NCBI GenBank assembly: GCA_009746045.1
Contig: RPFO01000015.1
Coordinates: forward strand, 1,264,529-1,328,528
Source of the DNA: Mesostigma viride
Lineage: Eukaryota; Streptophyta; Mesostigmatophyceae; Mesostigmatales; Mesostigmataceae
DNA: 64,000 bases
Reading direction: 5' to 3'
The notes beneath the pieces were generated by a model. That model made no database searches. It saw nothing but the letters and a program-made list of their open reading frames with translations, and was not told where the DNA came from. Positions 1 to 11,883 of this stretch are shown here, piece by piece. Within the stretch, counting starts at the first letter, position 1. The number at the start of each line of letters is the position of its first letter. Both the position numbers and the translations under genes were made by a program.

Positions 1-584
1 TTGTTCTAAGGACCTGGTCGTGGACGTTAACGAGAAGCGTCTCGAGCTAGCCAACACGATCAGAGACAGGGAGATTCGGTTCAACTAGAACGCGCTGTGG
101 AGAGTGTGACAGTAACATAGGCAAAGGTCGATCACAAGTCCAAGCAGGGCCTCTCCACTCATGTGACGCGGGAAGCGAAGCGGGAAGAGTACGTGCAATG
201 GTGACATTATGGGAACTGTATGATGGTTTTTTGTTACAATGACCAGTTGTGCAATTGCACTTATGCGCGGGAGAAATCGGGCATTTTTCGCTTGTTGCAT
301 GGGAACAATTTTCTTTGTTGCCTGCAATCTTTGGTGCATCGTGCAGGGAGGCGAGACGCAAGCTGAGGGAACGTGGGCCCAAGGTGCTAAAGAATTTCAC
401 AGTGCACATTTTCTGGAGGACGTCGCCATCTCACTCCTGGAGAACTAGGCATCATCGCAGCATTCCACTTTGCCGATGGGTGAAACGAACGTAAATCGTA
501 GAAGAAGGGCAACTAGAGCAGCACAAGCATGCCCACGTGTTGATGGACATTCAAGATACATCAGCCTGAGCATTTAAGACGACA
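1..584. other. No recognisable gene; repeat-like DNA
   Basis: Only short unsupported open frames. The missing DAW1 exons (WD40 blades) were looked for on the minus strand here and not found. The stretch may be the upstream part of the unrecognised coding repeat that follows. Confidence 0.4.
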
Positions 585-1622
585 TTGACAGCAGCCCTTG
601 GCTATAAGGAACCTATAGATGAAGCAGGAAAATATGACAAGGTGAGGCCGACGATTGTTGCCCGGCAGGTGAAGCCCCGTGACATGATCAACTATTCTGG
701 CATGATAGCACACCTGCTGAAGCCCAGTGACATGATCAACTATTCTGGCATGATAGCACACCTGCTGAAGCCCAGTGACATGATCAACTATTCTGGCATG
801 ATAGCACACCTGCTGAAGCCCAGTGACATGATCAACTATTCTGGCATGATAGCACACCTGCTGAAGCCCAGTGACATGATCAACTATTCTGGCATGATAG
901 CACACCTGCTGAAGCCCAGTGACATGATCAACTATTCTGGCATGATAGCACACCTGCTGAAGCCCAGTGACATGATCAACTATTCTGGCATGATAGCACA
1001 CCTGCTGAAGCCCAGTGACATGATCAACTATTCTGGCATGATAGCACACCTGCTGAAGCCAGAGAAGGAAACGGGATTCGAGATTATGTACGAGAATGGG
1101 ATTGCTGAAGAAAACAAGGAGGGCAGGATGGAATATTTGTTGCATCGATCTCCCACCCTCTAGGGCAGATTGTGTCTGAATGCCTATAACTTGCTAGAGC
1201 GGGCAGCAGTGTACTGGTTCAAGCATCACAACATCATTAGTTTGAGGCCCAGCCGCATCAAGACGCTTGCCCACATGTTTAAAACAGGGCGGTACTCACT
1301 AGATGCCAAGTTTCTGGTGGGCAGGGGCCTCGACTATCCGCGCACGCAAGCTGCCTTTGAGACTATGATGGTGGAACCCAGGCTCGGAGAGCATTCATTA
1401 TCTGCGATTGCGCGTGGCTTGGAAAGGGCACTATTCAATCCACGCGAACGCTACTTTGAATCAGATGAGCTAGACGCAGTTTTTCCAGACGCCCGGGCAG
1501 CTCGACGACAGGCACGCGCGACACGCGACACGGCCAAGGGAAATGCCCACTTCGACATAGATGCCATAATTGAAGAGGTACGCAAGCCACCCCATACGGA
1601 AGCAGAATTAACAGGCCATTAG
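585..1622 (+). CDS. Unrecognised repeated protein, copy 1 (one in-frame stop)
   Basis: I do not recognise this protein. One reading frame runs from 585 to 1622 and is broken only by TAG at 1161-1163. The first part holds eight perfect 16-residue repeats (unit like DMINYSGMIAHLLKPS), then GFEIMYENGIAEENKEGR. After the stop come a region with YWFKHHN, RIKTLAHMFKTG and GRGLDYPRTQAAFE, and a basic, Ala/Arg-rich tail. A second copy at about 29.9-30.5 kb carries the same blocks (FDILYEHCIDEEDKGK, YWFDHHARMS, GRGLDYPRAQSAFE) but only one unit of the tandem repeat and several frameshifts. Two diverged copies in 30 kb suggest a mobile or multicopy gene. No catalytic motif was identified and the true start is unclear. 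The frame may belong to a larger, intron-containing gene that starts to the left. Confidence 0.5.
679..1062 (+). repeat. 48-bp tandem repeat, 8 units
   Basis: Units start at 679, 727, 775, 823, 871, 919, 967 and 1015. They are identical apart from one base just before the first unit. The unit length is a multiple of three and has no stop in the sense frame or in one minus-strand frame, so both strands stay open through the array. It lies inside the coding frame of the unrecognised protein, and the second copy of that protein (30 kb) has a single unit. This is therefore a recent in-frame expansion. Confidence 0.95.
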
Positions 1623-1789
1623 CTGCTGGACAAGATCCTAAATGACCATGCTACGTGACCCCAGCCAACAGGCAGCCTACTCCAGCAGGGTAGACTAGAC
1701 ATAATGTGCTGGCCTCATGCAGGGCGTACACGTAACCGGTTGCCTCTTGCCAGCTGCTAGACGTAACAGGCCCGTGCAGGATAACGTAC

Positions 1790-3334
1790 CACATTCTTGT
1801 GGCCTTCCAACGTTTGAATCTCCTCCCCTGTGAAGGTGTTCCACACCTGTTGTGGGGGGAACATGTGTGGGCCAGAAAAGGCGGCGGGCCAGCATACCGA
1901 ATGAGCCAGGCGAGAGCCCAGTGCTGCAACAAGCCATGCCACCCAGTAGTAGAATGTCAAAAACCAGGCCACAGCAGGCGAGAAGTGCCACATTGGGATC
2001 GGGAACGACATGGTCACAGGCCACAGTGGTGCCCTGCTGCAGCGCAGATATAACACGGGCGTATAACAAGGGGCCAGCGGATCTAAAGGAAGACGCCTGC
2101 ACGACCAGATGAGGGTTTCCTACCTATGGTGAGAATGTGGTGTGGGCAACCAGGGGAAAAAGGTAAACCTTGTACAAATGCTTTATCTTGATGAATTATA
2201 AGGGCTTGTGTTTTGCAATATGGGGGTCACGCGGGTGGGTGGCAGGGGCAGGTTCCTGCATGACCGCACACAGGGATTCCCGCGGCCGGGGCAGCATAGT
2301 GCTAAGCTGTTGGTCTACACCCGGTATCTAGCCATCAAGACCAGCCACAGGGGCGCTGACCATAACCTTACCACAAAAAAACTCAACTCTGTCCAAATAC
2401 CAGCTGTGCGCCTGCTATTCCTGTAATTCGTGCAGTCAAGTCTCTGTGACCATAAGCGCCCATACAGCCTGGTCCAGAGCTTCGCATGACACAGCCAGTG
2501 CCATGGAAATGCCCAGCATTTTCCACATCCAGCAGCTGCCTCACTGGGACCGCAATGAGACCTTCCACAGCAGCTTCATGGCCGGATGGTGGAAGTTGCA
2601 GGGTACTATATGGCGGGCGCTCCTAGGTGCATGTCTGACAGGGACTGAGTCTGGTTATGTGTACAACCTCGCAGCAACCATCAACTGAACAGCAGCTGAC
2701 AAGCCTTTCTGCCGATCTCTTCCCCATCAGCATGGCCACCCACCTTGCAGGTGCGGTCGTAGCTGCCCGTGATGAAGCGGTCGCCCGACTTGTTGAATGC
2801 GCAGTTGGTCAGCGGCAGGATGTGCGCGCGCAGGACCTGGGGGTGACGCGCAAAGAGGGGATGACCCGTAAAAATAAGTCTTGCGTAACCAAAAAAAAAA
2901 AAAAAAACGGGGCAGGGTGTGAGCGCGCAGGACCTGGGGAAGAAGGGCAGCATTATAAGAATGGTAAATAAGCAACAGATGGGGGCTGCCCATGAAATAC
3001 ATCTAATAAGCTTTGTAACTCTGCAAAAGATGGTGCTGCCCTTTTGAAAAAGATGTGTGAATACGCAACCCATGGTGGCTACCCTTGAATATATTTCATA
3101 AGCTACTATTATGAAAATAATCAACAGATGGGGGCCATGTGGTGCCCCAGGGAGAATGTGCAGAAGGGAGGGCGTGGGGCGAGGAAGAAGAGGGGGGGGG
3201 GGGGAGGGCGGGCAGGCAGGCAGGAAGGAGGGATGAAGGGACGCGCGGGGGGGGTGGGGTGGGGTGTGAGAGAGACAGAGAGACAGAGAGACACACACAC
3301 ACAGAGGGAGAGGGAGAGAGAGAGAGAGGGGGGG

Positions 3335-3420
<86 letters not shown>

Positions 3421-5235
3421 TTAACAATGGCTGCATGCCCACCTCAAACAGCTTGTCTACAGAACAAGTTTTCCGCAATCGCACATGCCCGTGGCGCCCC
3501 GCCCACCTTATCCTCGTTAGCTAAACGCCCACCTTAAAGAGCGTGAAGTCGGTGTGGAAGTTGTTCTGCATCTTGTCGATCAGCTTGTAGATCATCTTGC
3601 GCAGCGCCGACCGCCGCGCCTCGGTGATCATCGGCTCCTGGCGCAGGATCTGGGTGAGTAGCACCTGAGGTCGCACCGGCAGGGGTGAGTGCCAAGAGGA
3701 AAAGGGATGAGTAATGAAAGGGTGCAAAGGGTGGGCAAGAGGACAAGGGGCCAAAGAGAGAGGGGCGGCGGTGAGTGTCAGTGGAGACCAACCAGCAGGA
3801 GATGGGGGCAGTAGGAGATGGGGCAGAACGGAGAACAGATAGCAGGAAACAAGAAAAGCAGGCCCACCCTTGTCGGCATTATGCATGGTGGCTATATTTG
3901 GAGCAGAAGCAGACACAAATGGGGGGCAGAAAAAAAGGTGGAAGTGGTGGTGATGGGTGGCGAGGCGGCCTTGCGGGAGAGCAACTGCCAGAAAAACGTG
4001 AATACTATCATTCTTTCACTCTAGGTTACGCATAACACACGTGAGGTGTCAGGAGCCTCCTGCAAGGTTTGGCTATGGTGATCCTAGTCCCCAGTATTGG
4101 GGCGGGTTGGAAGCAGCAGGCGAGGCTGCGCGAAGCTGGGGTAAACAGGTGAGGGTGGCATGACCAAACGGCACTCCCAGTCTGTTCTCATTGCCAAGCT
4201 CCGATGTGCATAACTGTGTGATATGGTTTTACCAGGAAAGGACCTGCTGCCAATATAGCATTTGAAAAGCAGGTTCCATCAATTTCAGTGAACATCTGAA
4301 TTCCTCACCTTCTTGTAGCAGGTAGGCACACAAGCTCAGCCCATCCAGTGGTGCACACGACACGATTGGGACATAGTTGGGCTGCACATCCATGTAAACC
4401 AAAAGGCAATAACTATCGGATCATTATCTCTTTGTGTCCTCCTATCATAGACAGCGCACACTATTGCACCCCACTCTTCCCACGCCTGTCTACCATGACA
4501 AGGCAATGCCACTCCTTACAAACAAGAACAAAAGTGGCATTGCCTTAGTCAGCGCGACTTCTATGGACCAAAAAGTAGTAACTAGGTGCACATGAGGATT
4601 GGCATGCACCAGGTGCAAACTGTTATAATACAAACTCATTCTAGTTTCAACAGAAATGCAGCACTAATAGGTTTTGCATTTTGCTCCTGGAGGTGGTATG
4701 CCTCAGTCGCAAATGGTGACAGCTATACATGGTAAATCCAGCGCACATGCCGGTCTAACTGCCAGCATCATGCTTCATTGGGACGGCACACGTGCAGGCA
4801 AAAAAGCAGCTGGCTTGGTTTGTTGCAGGCATCCCGCAGGCAAAGTGTTCCCCAAAGTGATGCCGCCTGCAACCCAGGCTAATTATCTGACCATAGTAAA
4901 CTTCCCCCACAGAGACACCAAGCAAACAGACAACGAGCATTGTTTCTGAGCTTATAGCCAAAATGACTGCGATGGAAAGGCGCAAATGCGCACATGGTAA
5001 AACATTTGAAGGGAGACAAAGCATATAGTGTTCGTTATGCTTGCCGATCAATGTTCCACGGTGGTGTAGGAATGCCCTGCATCTGACATGAAACAGCTAT
5101 ACAAAGTACCTCCACATCGGTGTCAGGGGCGAGGTTGAGCAAATCAACACTTTTTTGCTTGATCTGCTCATCTTGCTCGTACTCCAGAATAATGCCGGGA
5201 GGGTAGTATCGCAGCAAAAACTTTTTTAACTTCAT
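1790..5235 (-). CDS. DAW1: Dynein assembly factor DAW1/ODA16 (WDR69), 5' part
   Basis: The product is the IFT cargo adaptor that brings outer dynein arms into motile cilia. Four exons are readable on the minus strand: 5235-5110 (42 aa, starting [20 protein letters not shown]), 3664-3533 (44 aa, helical N-terminal region ending FHTDFTLFK), 2836-2744 (31 aa, [14 protein letters not shown]) and 1846-1790 (19 aa, [16 protein letters not shown]). All introns are GT-AG and phase 0. Exons 3 and 4 join to form the first WD40 blade. The order and sequence follow the family N-terminus closely, and the ATG at 5235 matches the family start. The full protein is about 410 residues; 136 are seen here. The remaining blades are not in 1-1789, so they lie off the left edge or the gene is broken. 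Introns are 0.7-1.4 kb and repeat-filled; intron 2 holds a long (CT)n array on the sense strand. Confidence 0.88.
3297..3417. repeat. (GA)n microsatellite in DAW1 intron 2
   Basis: Almost pure GA dinucleotides from about 3340 to 3417, preceded by impure G/A tracts. On the DAW1 sense strand this is a (CT)n polypyrimidine tract between exons 2 and 3. Long open frames through it (Arg-Glu or Leu-Ser repeats) are artefacts of dinucleotide composition. Confidence 0.95.
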
Positions 5236-6932
5236 GGCTGCGATCGTAGACCAATCGATGCTGAGCCCCTTCTGCCAGGGGAAACAGAAGGGCCGCAAAA
5301 GAACCCGTTGTACATGGAAACGGTGGTTCTCAGAGAGAAGGACAGGATGTACCCTTCGTGAAGTTTCAAACCTACACGAAGGCACATAATCTAGGCGCTG
5401 AATCTACTTCCAGCGGGCAATGGGTCTAAGTAGCAGAGATGCAAGTAGAGATGTGGGCGCTGGCAGTACATGAAAACTTGCTACGCACAACTACAAATCC
5501 TACCCATCACCCTATCCTACCGTTTCTTTGTCTATGCCTACATAATTATATCAACATCCGCCACTGCTACAGATGACTCCCAAACATGAGACATTTTTTT
5601 TTCCGTGCACTAGCAGCCAAGTGTGCCGTCGACATGTAACACCTATGCCAAATAACATACACCTTGCCGCATTAATTATTATTTGCTAAGGATGCACATT
5701 AAACCAACCTGTCGTTCTCAAAGGGTCAACTCCACCCCAGCTACTCCGAGGAACCACTCAAGGAGACCAACAAAAATTTGACTTTGTCAGGCATTTCTTG
5801 TATCTACTACGACGGTATGAGTTTTGATCACGCTTGCATCGTCATGCTGCTGAATGCCCCGCTACCAAAATAAAGCCCTGGTTCATGGCCCGTAACAAGC
5901 AACAGCTTACCCGGTTGGACCCTCGTTATGGCTGCCCAAGCTCAATGGGCATTATGGCAGGATCGTGCAGAAGGTTGGCATTCTTCTTTTGGCGCAGCGC
6001 CGCCTGATGTTCGGGGTTAGCTGTTGGATGGCTGAAATTCAAAGTTACTACAAGCACATGGTGTGTGTTACAAGTTACCACTTACCAGCCGAGACCTCTC
6101 GATCCATGAATCTTCCTCGACCATTCGCGACCGGGAAGATACCGCCAGATTCGTCGTAAAAAGGTGCGTCTAATAACGACAAGCCCAGCCCGCTCCAGCT
6201 TTTTCATGATCTACTGGGCCGTAATCAGGTATTCACCAGTATGCCTCATGGCGACATTACTCAGGTCCAATGGCTTCCCTGGTCTAATAACGCGCCCTAT
6301 TAGCCTTTCACCTGTCACCGCCACACGTGTGTGTGCCCACCTTCATTAGGATTCGCTGATACTCATTTCCCCTCTCACCTCTTTGGTACATAATTCAGGG
6401 CTAATAAAATATACCCATTTCCCCGAAAAGGTGCGTCTAACGAGCTCCCTCTTGCCCGCAACCTCTTAGGCTAGCCGCCATGCGGTCCATGTCGGTCACA
6501 GGTTGTCTTACGTGGGTACGTAAGCACCTGCAAACCACATTGTTCTCATGACGGCTAGCCCGGATTGCGGCCGGATTACGGGTAAAGTGCTGTTCGTGGG
6601 ACGGTACAAGCTATGGTCAGTGCCGCATACCCGGCAGGTGCTGGGTTTCCTGATTATGCAAATACCCCCCTACCGCAGGTGCGGACGACACACTTTAACC
6701 CCTGGTTACGGAATTACCATGCCGGCACTGGCGGTTTAGTGGAGGAACCACTAGCGCCTTCCCTGGCGATTCGACTTCGCCTAGAAACCCCCCTGAGATC
6801 CGCCGTCATTGCTAGACACGGCAAGGCAATGAGGCTTTACCCCATGGTCATCACCCATCAGCTCAGTTCCGGCACCCCACCAACACTCGACACTGACACT
6901 CTTCCTCGCTTGTGGTTTCTCTGCGTTTCTCC
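5236..6932. other. DAW1 upstream region and probable LINE 5' leader
   Basis: The part next to 5235 should hold the DAW1 promoter and 5' UTR; no convincing TATA box was picked out. From about 6150 the sequence is more G/C-rich and contains a direct repeat of AAAAGGTGCGTCTAA (6159-6173 and 6426-6440). It leads straight into LINE ORF1, so it is plausibly the LINE 5' UTR. No other gene is seen. Confidence 0.4.
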
Positions 6933-8600
6933 ATGGTTGACCCGCAGGCCCCGTACACTATGAGCCACAACGACCTGGTCCAGGGCAAGGTTCCCCCGTC
7001 GCCTGAACTGAAAGCTGCGCTTCAAGCGTCTACAGAGAAGATATTGGTCATCATCCTCCATGGCATGGATGCTTCGGTGTCTGACAGGAATGAGCTGAGG
7101 AAACTGATGGCCGATCGGGGCGGTATCATTGTGGGCGGGGTTAAATACCAACCCAATTTCCATGTGCGATTCCCATCCGCGGCAGATGCTGAGTCAGTTC
7201 TTAAAGCTTACGCCCACGGCAAGGGCAGCCCGTCCATCCTGGTGGGCCCCAAGGTCTTCCGGCTTCACAAGTACCAGCCCGAGTTCAGTGGTGCCGAATT
7301 CACCCTCACTCTGTCGCACTTACCGGCACAAACACGCGACATTGCGGTGATACCCATGCTTATCCGACCCTGGGGCACGCCGTCGAACCCGGCGCTCTAC
7401 GAGGAATCCGTCCAAGGCAAAGAATCACGGGCCGCAAAAGCAGAAATCAAGGTGAACTCCGCAGCCATGGGGTTCACACCCAACTTCGACCCGGCACGTG
7501 GGCTTACAGGAGACGGTCTAAACCTGATCTACGGCATGCCGGGCGGCTACTCGGAGGATAGGCCCCGCTGCATTCCGGACATAATCACGGTGCAAACTCA
7601 CGACAATACCGGCAAGATCGCCAGCAACCACAAGATCACCACGCAGATCGACATGGAGCGCCCGGTGTGCACCAGCTGCATGAGGAGCCGGGAACATGAG
7701 CCCAAGGAATGCCCGCACAGGTCCACGGCTAACAGGGCTAAGAAGGACCGCATGGCTCACGCCAACCTAGGCCCCACACCGCACCCAGATAATGCCAAGG
7801 ATCCCAACGGCAGCCGGAATATACATACAACCATGGGAGAGGATATCAACCGCTTCCTCTGGAACGGACTGGCCGACTGGAGGGTCTGTCACGACCTGGG
7901 TATGCCGGCGGGGGCAAGGATTGCCCTCAAGCTCCACCTTCTCATCACCCCAACCGGCGACGAGGACTCCATTTTCTGCCCGCTCAACGAGGCCAACGAA
8001 TCCTACCTGTACGGCTGGGAACCTCGTGGGTACAAAACAGAACGCCCACTCGACTTCTGGAACGACGCGCAGATGCACATTGACCGCCTGGCACTGAACC
8101 CACTGGTCACACTCAGCCCGGAAACCCCCACCCTGCACATGGCCTACGTTGAGAATGGGGGTCCCAGGCGGGGGATTGACCTAGTGAAGATCCTCCTCCC
8201 AGGCACATACCAGCCAGATGACACGGGCAAGCTACCGGAGGCGGCCGGGCGATGGCTACTAACGTCCAAGAAGCAACTTTTCGAGGGCAGCAGCACCCCC
8301 TGGCCACAGTACAGGCCTGTCAGCCGCAACTGGGACCAGCCCGCCGCGGACACCGAGCCACCGGGATCATCGCAGCACATTACCAACGCCGCCAACGGGG
8401 CAGAGCTCAGCCTACCGGAGGATCTTGAGGAGGGGGACGAGATCGGGGAACACATGGAAACGGAGGCGACGGGGCAAGGGACTAAGCGCGCCCGGCAGGC
8501 AGCCAACCGCGGCGACAACGGGATCACCCACAACACCGGCATGGACATACGTGGCGGCGCCGGACGCAACGGACGTGGCGGCCGCGCCAACCGTGACTAG
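6933..8600 (+). CDS. LINE ORF1 protein (gag-like, zinc knuckle)
   Basis: Intact 555-aa frame. The ATG at 6933 is the best start; the frame is open a few codons upstream. The protein probably binds the element RNA. Visible features: an N-terminal region with alternating hydrophobic pattern (about residues 30-130, RRM-like in character, not proven), a zinc-knuckle-like motif C246-x2-C249-x5-H255-x4-C260 (one residue longer than the usual CX2CX4HX4C), and a low-complexity C-terminus rich in Gly and Arg (GRNGRGGRANRD). It is followed after 27 bases by ATG and the first codons of an ORF2 endonuclease (MSQLTIVS), as expected for a two-ORF LINE. No stop or frameshift is seen, so this ORF1 is young, although its ORF2 is lost after a few codons. 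Confidence 0.72.
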   Translation: MVDPQAPYTMSHNDLVQGKVPPSPELKAALQASTEKILVIILHGMDASVSDRNELRKLMADRGGIIVGGVKYQPNFHVRFPSAADAESVLKAYAHGKGSPSILVGPKVFRLHKYQPEFSGAEFTLTLSHLPAQTRDIAVIPMLIRPWGTPSNPALYEESVQGKESRAAKAEIKVNSAAMGFTPNFDPARGLTGDGLNLIYGMPGGYSEDRPRCIPDIITVQTHDNTGKIASNHKITTQIDMERPVCTSCMRSREHEPKECPHRSTANRAKKDRMAHANLGPTPHPDNAKDPNGSRNIHTTMGEDINRFLWNGLADWRVCHDLGMPAGARIALKLHLLITPTGDEDSIFCPLNEANESYLYGWEPRGYKTERPLDFWNDAQMHIDRLALNPLVTLSPETPTLHMAYVENGGPRRGIDLVKILLPGTYQPDDTGKLPEAAGRWLLTSKKQLFEGSSTPWPQYRPVSRNWDQPAADTEPPGSSQHITNAANGAELSLPEDLEEGDEIGEHMETEATGQGTKRARQAANRGDNGITHNTGMDIRGGAGRNGRGGRANRD

Positions 8601-8627
8601 GTAAGACCTGCCTGATACGCCACTAAC

Positions 8628-8664
8628 ATGAGCCAACTCACCATAGTGTCCCAATGTCCAGGAA
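8628..8664 (+). pseudogene. Truncated start of LINE ORF2 (APE endonuclease)
   Basis: ATG at 8628 opens MSQLTIVS, the characteristic first strand of LINE apurinic endonucleases (compare TIVSWNVRGLN at 12226). The next codons are shifted by a small deletion, and the homology stops at a 24-bp palindrome beginning about 8664. The rest of ORF2 is not adjacent. Confidence 0.55.
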
Positions 8665-11600
8665 AAGGCCTCAATTGAGGCCTTTTTTATATTGGGTGTT
8701 GCATGCAGCCAAACAACTTTTTTCCAAATATGAGCATAGGCCATGCATTATTATGATTGTTTTGGGGTTGCCAGCACTTAACATCAGTCATATAGCCCCA
8801 ATACCTATTTAATTATGATTTGACAAAACAGGGTGTCGCTGCGGTGGCACCATAAACACAGCATGACCATAGATGCAAGCAGAAAAAAGGCGGTAGTACT
8901 CAGTTCCCTCTGCCTCTTAGGTGTCTTTTGGACCTTTCGAGGTTTCCCCACAACACGGTAAGCATGGCATGACATGGCATGCTCCCCCAAGGGACGCCTC
9001 ATACACAATTGCACGGCCGGGGCTGTCGCGCAGCACTGCAGGCAGCAACAGCCTGCCATGGGTATTGCACGTAACCATGAGGAATCCAAAGCCTCTATTA
9101 CAAACACGCACAAGGATCATGCATTATAATGATAGGTGTGACCTTCCAAGCGCTTAGCTTCACTCACATAGCCCCAATATCTACGTTGTTACGGTATATT
9201 ATGACAGGGGTTTGCTGCCGCGGCAGCAGATGAACAGCACATGGCAAGATATACAAGCATAACTGGACACCATTTGCACTGTCTTCTAGACCTCTAGCTT
9301 GATTTTAAGCTTTGCAAGGGTTGCCTGAGACATGGCCAGCATGGCAGGACCTGCCATGCTTCTTATGGAAACTGGAAAGCAAACACGTCTACACAGTGGG
9401 GGCCAGCCGCAGAGCACTGCACGAAGTAAGATAGCCTGCCTTACGTCACCTCGGCATTAGGCGCCGATAGGCAGCTAAAAACTGGCGATATCACAAGCAA
9501 ATCGATGCCATTCCCTTTCTACCACCAGGACGCACTTACCTTTCACACCCCTCACACCCGGGATCACTAAGCACGCATATGCGTTGGCGCTGAACGTGGC
9601 TGCATCAGAAAAGCTGTTCAAGCTCGGCGTTTTCAAGTTGTCCGGAAGCGATGCAGCCCGCTAATCTCAAAGAGACAATCTGGCCGGACAGACGCTCCAT
9701 GCGTCGTCCATTGACGTATGAAAGCGGCTGCAGCGGCCTCACCAGCGCTGTTCGCATACTTGCGCTCCCATATCTGGGGGCGCGCGCGCGTTTATTGTCC
9801 GCAACCCAGTTTTTCCTAGCTAAAAACACCCCTTCCTCTACCTATGGATTCACGACAAAAGGCTCGAATATAACCAGCGCCCCTTTAGTCACGGCTGCCC
9901 AAACATCCCCCCCCGCCGTTCCGCTAGTCTCCTTCCCACCATATCGAAGCATCGTCCTGCATGCTGGCAGGCGCACTATCAACGCCATCTACGCCCCATC
10001 TGAACTTCACTAACCTGGCATTCAGCACACAAATAACGACCCCACGAATTTATAAACCGACTTTTGACACATTTAGCGGTCGGGCTAGCTTCAAGGATAA
10101 TTTATCTGCCCAACGCGCTCCATACTGTCCATGTTCCCAAGAAAAGTCCTTATTTTAGGACCAGTTTGAATTAAAAAATATATGTGCAAAGATCAAATTT
10201 TGACCCTGGCATTTTTACCACTGACAGATAACACACTTTTTGAATTTTGGACAAAAACCTGGGTTCAAATAATTACATTTAGTGCCTGAATGGACCCTGG
10301 CCCATGGCAGGCCTCAAACCGCGAATTTGGTCAAAATGAGAATTTAGGACCAATAGGACCAATTAGTGTCAACGCATGACCATGCTATCCACACGGTCCC
10401 TTGAGCATCTTACAAGCGCTAGGGGACCCTATGAGGCCTTGGGATGGCGGGGCAGCGTATAACAAGGCCATACCCTGCTGTGGCTGCCTCTATATATACG
10501 CGTGCTTAACGGTGTCACAGATGGTGCAGGTAATGCAATATACGGTTGCATGGTTGCTGAGGTTGCCCGGCTTGAACATGGCCCACCCCTTGCGGTAAAC
10601 TTTCTCTAAGCATATGCCAAACCTTCTTTGACATCACGGACATGCTGGCCACCACCCAGCGATGAAAAAACATTGCATTTGCATTGCAACTAACACATGA
10701 ATGCAGCCAAATCAAGTTACAGAACAACGTTGTGCTAACATGCAACGCTTTGTGAGCGAATTCAGGGTGCATGTAACACGTAAACCATATTGTATATACT
10801 GTCTGAGAACACCCTGAACGACTGCAGGCCATAGGACCATGGTTTATAACTAACACATGAGTAAAACTGCTCTTACGCATGTGTGTTTTAGCTGCAGCGG
10901 ACGACGAAGATAGAGACGTAAAAAATTGTATGACGTAAACCAACTATGTGTGACAGTTATGTGCACAGAGAGCGTCCCCTCTTTTTAGGCATAGCTTACT
11001 GACTCAAAACACCACGACAGCGTTGCCAGTTACACTCATGATCTAGGACAACCCGGCACTTACCTGCTACTTACGTCGCCTCATTCCAGATGGTTGCAAA
11101 AAAGTCGCTGAAATCCGCAGCGAGGTCAGCTTTCCGAGAGCTGAGCGCACCAAAGCTGGCCAACCGGTTCGACAATGATATAAACCACGCTTGTGCTGCG
11201 TTCTAGGTCCAAGAAATACCGAAAGTGAAGACCTACAAGGTGCGCTCGCTGCCCAGCCTGAACGTCCCTAAAACATGGTCGACAATGGAAATCGGGCAAG
11301 AATATCACGGCCCAGGCGCTCCCATGTCAAATACTCCGTTTATAAACTCCAGACTAATTAATCAAAATCGTCCACAAAAATTTCCTGGCTTGATTCGCAC
11401 CACCATTGCTAATACACTCACATGTTTGTGCCAAAATCGACCCTCCGCGAGCAGGCGATCTGCGACCCATTTGTGTTGTGCCGCTGTGCTACAGCGCTAC
11501 ACATAAAAACTTGCGCAGAAAATTTCACAGCCTTTAAGCATAACTAACGACCTTTCGTTTTTGCTACTGGGCGCCCGAAACGATAAACGCACGTGAAAAC

Positions 11601-11691
11601 GCCGGCCACGATTGTCAGGTCGCCATATCCACCTCAGATCATTCCCGCACCCACTTTTTCGCTCCAAAATCGGTTATATTTTTGGTCGAGG

Positions 11692-11835
11692 TACCTACTT
11701 TCCCGCCATTATACCCGGTACCCGGGTACGGAATCCGGGTACCATGTGCCGGTACCACGGGTCGGGTACATCATGCCGGGTACGGTCCACATGGGGTACG
11801 GTCCATATAGTGACCCCCCCCCCCGGTACCTCGGT
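11692..11835. repeat. GGTAC-rich cluster
   Basis: Nine GGTAC motifs, many extended to CGGGTACGG or GGTACC, within about 145 bp, followed by a C-run. The pattern is far from random spacing, but I know of no function. Confidence 0.6.
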
Positions 11836-11846
11836 TATAGTAAATT

Positions 11847-11883
11847 GGTCCTTAATTTAGGACAAAGTCCTAAATTAAGGACC
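11847..11883. repeat. Perfect 17-bp inverted repeat (hairpin)
   Basis: Arms at 11847-11863 and 11867-11883 are perfectly complementary with a 3-nt loop (AAA). The arm begins GGTCCTTAATTTAGGAC. The related word TTAGGACC recurs near 10157, 10350 and 21190, so the hairpin may be part of a dispersed repeat. Confidence 0.9.

Noticed and set aside
679..1062. CRISPR-like array
   Set aside because: The 48-bp units are directly adjacent with no spacers, and the context is eukaryotic.
561..1145. Minus-strand repeat protein (LQQVCYHARIVDHVTG units)
   Set aside because: It is the antisense of the same 48-bp array. The second copy of the gene supports the plus-strand frame.
2681..3484. 267-codon minus-strand frame overlapping DAW1 exon 3
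   Set aside because: Most of it is (CT)n translated as Leu-Ser. Only the [14 protein letters not shown] part is real, as DAW1 exon 3 bounded by splice sites.
11090..11320. Small plus-strand frame (KKSLKSAARSAFRELSAPKL) as an exon
   Set aside because: Acceptor-like CAG before it and AG-GT at its end, but no neighbouring exons, homology or continuing frame to support it.
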